Positions 62,156 through 64,000 of a DNA stretch of 64,000 nucleotides are shown here, piece after piece. The notes under the pieces are model-generated. The model did no database searches and had not been told where the DNA came from. It was given only the letters and a program-made list of their open reading frames with translations. A program made the position numbers and the translations under genes. Numbering within the stretch: position 1 is the stretch's first letter; each line of letters starts with the position of its first letter. Source of the DNA: Pagrus major (Eukaryota; Chordata; Actinopteri; Spariformes; Sparidae); the NCBI RefSeq assembly GCF_040436345.1, contig NC_133223.1:9218847-9282846 (forward strand). The letters are read 5' to 3'.

Positions 62156-64000
62156 ATCAGAAAAACCCTCCTCATCCCTTGTGATCAGGGCAAAACTGAC
62201 AGCCAGACTGAAAAGCACTTGGAAAACTAAACTGAAAACAACAAGTCATTCGAGTCATCATGTCTCAAGTCAAGTCAAGCCACAAGTCTGTAAAGTCCAA
62301 GTTGAGTCCAAAAAGTGAGGCCAAAAGTATTTGGAGTCGTCCATACTGTTCTTCATGGTTTGGGCTCGGGCCCTGGTTACAATGAAGGAACATCTTAATG
62401 CTAAAGTAAAGTGACATTTGAGACAACAGTGTTTGACCATACCGCATAGAAAAACTGAATTGAAGTCTACTTCTGAAGCCTTACAGAGGCTTGAACGTGA
62501 GCAGTTTAACAAAGGACAACATGCTCCAGAAATTAGAAAAGAAAATGTCCCACGCACACTGTATCTGGGCCATCAGTGTGTATCCAACTTTAGAAAGAGA
62601 ACATTGAGTTACACACTACTTAAAAACCCAATCAAAGTGCATGAACGGTCTCAACTTCTTATTCAGTCATCAGTGACGTGCAAAGAATGTGTCGACCACC
62701 AGAAAGGATGTAGGATTTCACTTTTCATCCGTTGTTTCTGTTGGGAATCTAATGTTTAGTTATGTAAGCTGATAGTTTAGTTTTTTGTGTGAAAGGCATG
62801 TGACCCTGCATCTATTTGTATTTTCTGTGAAAGCCACATTGTCATTTGATGTGTTGATGTGAGTGTGTGGGAACGAGCTGCTGTATTTGTTGTTCTTTCC
62901 TCACCATGCTGTTGTTTTTAGCATATCTGTTCTCCCCTGTTTACATAGGACCCGGCTACTCTCTCAGTTAGACCACTGCTGTTTAAATGGGATCTTAAGA
63001 TAATGCTGGTTCTTATATGTGGGCTCCGAGGAATATGCTGAGTTTCCACAAGTCAATGTCCGTCAACCTCGTGACCTGTAGTAATACTCTTTCATGAGCC
63101 GGAAATCACATCCGTGTAAAACTAGGATGAGGTTTCACTTTCATTGTCATCATTGATACAGGTGTGTATTTCTGAGCTCTCACAGGGACACCTCTCTGTG
63201 AAACTAGTAAATATCTGCAGTACGTTTTAAGACGAAGCAACCTGTTCATTGCCACTTTTCTCTTTTTGTGGCCCCAAAGCCTGATCCTATCATATAGGGG
63301 CATTATAGTGGCAGATGTACGTATGATTCACGTCACTTAATATTGCAGTTCATCCTGGAGGCCTTTATTTAATGATGTGTGGGAAATTTCCCCCGCAGTG
63401 ACTTCATCGTTGCTCAGATTCCCAGAGATGATAATGTCCAGGTGCAGCCCAGTCGCTAGAATAAATGTTGGCAATTTACATATCTGCAAACCACTGATAT
63501 GTTGAATCTTTACATTTTTTTTGGTTCAGCTTTATCATGTGACAATGCTGCTCTTGGTTAGGTTTACATTTATGGTTTATGATTTGGCCGGAGATGTCAT
63601 GACTTCTTGTGAAAAAAAGCTGTTTTTTATCGGCCAAACACGGCTGGAAATTGTCCCAGGGTGTCCTTAAACATATCCAGTGGTGTAAATACTCCAGTGA
63701 AGATGTTCAGCCTTGTGCATCTTTTGTTTATGAGTTCATATGGTTGCCTTTTCACTAGTAATGTGAGTGTAATTGTTCTTTTTGTTCTCATTTTTTTTTT
63801 TTACAGCTCTGGTTCTGGTTACAGACTCTCTCCACATCACAAACAGAACATTACAAAATACACTGCAGTCATGTGAGCCTCCATGTGTGATGTTTGATCA
63901 AACCCCTGATTCCCACATTATTTCTTTCTCTCTTCATCAGTGACCCAGTACACATCTGTCCAATCATATCACACATTTGGTTCCAATAACAGGGGAAATT

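Larger units (their letters stand above)
59233..64000 (+). other. adcy5: adcy5 intron 1 (partial)
   Basis: The intron begins GTATGT and runs past the window end. I saw no segment resembling the expected next exon (the LVSNVLIFSC-type block of ADCY5). It is AT-rich with a poly(C) tract, a TTAA-flanked MITE, a (TTTG)4 run near 60795 and a LINE-like fragment. The remaining stretches show nothing recognisable. Confidence 0.8.

Noticed and set aside
1..64000. tRNA or rRNA genes, CRISPR arrays, bacterial-type operons
   Set aside because: None seen. The only tRNA-like boxes belong to the SINE copies, and the repeats are eukaryotic microsatellites and transposons.

Overview
This window looks like nuclear DNA of a ray-finned (teleost, probably percomorph) fish. 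Genes are split into short GT-AG exons separated by AT-rich introns. Those introns hold dinucleotide microsatellites and many short non-autonomous transposons of teleost type. The predicted proteins match vertebrate families closely. Family names, human comparisons and synteny come from recalled knowledge of the families; no database search was possible.

Four protein genes can be supported. (1) cacnb4, minus strand, 5' end only: coding exon 1 (12677-12739) and exon 2 (9637-9720); the rest lies beyond position 1. (2) stam2, minus strand, complete: 14 coding exons from 32788 down to 17918, 511 residues. (3) hacd2, plus strand, complete: 7 coding exons from 34917 to 46127, 244 residues, with a poly(A) signal at 46723. 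(4) adcy5, plus strand, first coding exon only (58303-59232, 310 residues); the rest lies beyond position 64000. All stated exon junctions were checked for reading phase and join without a frame break.

Layout: 1-9636 cacnb4 intron 2; 9721-12676 cacnb4 intron 1 with a 72-bp GAA/TTC tract beside the first donor; 12740-13030 cacnb4 5' region; 13031-17168 cacnb4/stam2 spacer with two MITEs; 17169-32788 stam2; 32789-34916 divergent stam2/hacd2 promoter region; 34917-46750 hacd2; 46751-57050 transposon-rich spacer; 57051-58302 GC-rich adcy5 5' region; 59233-64000 adcy5 intron 1.

The genes do not form a pathway. They encode a calcium-channel beta subunit, an ESCRT-0 endosomal sorting adaptor, a very-long-chain fatty acid dehydratase and an adenylyl cyclase. 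Their order is the main point of interest. cacnb4-stam2 matches human 2q23 and hacd2-adcy5 matches human 3q21, while the head-to-head stam2/hacd2 junction matches STAM/HACD1 on human 10p12, near CACNB2. The window therefore appears to keep, in one piece, an ancestral ADCY-HACD-STAM-CACNB block that is split in human. I found no RNA gene, CRISPR array or other recognisable novel multi-gene system.
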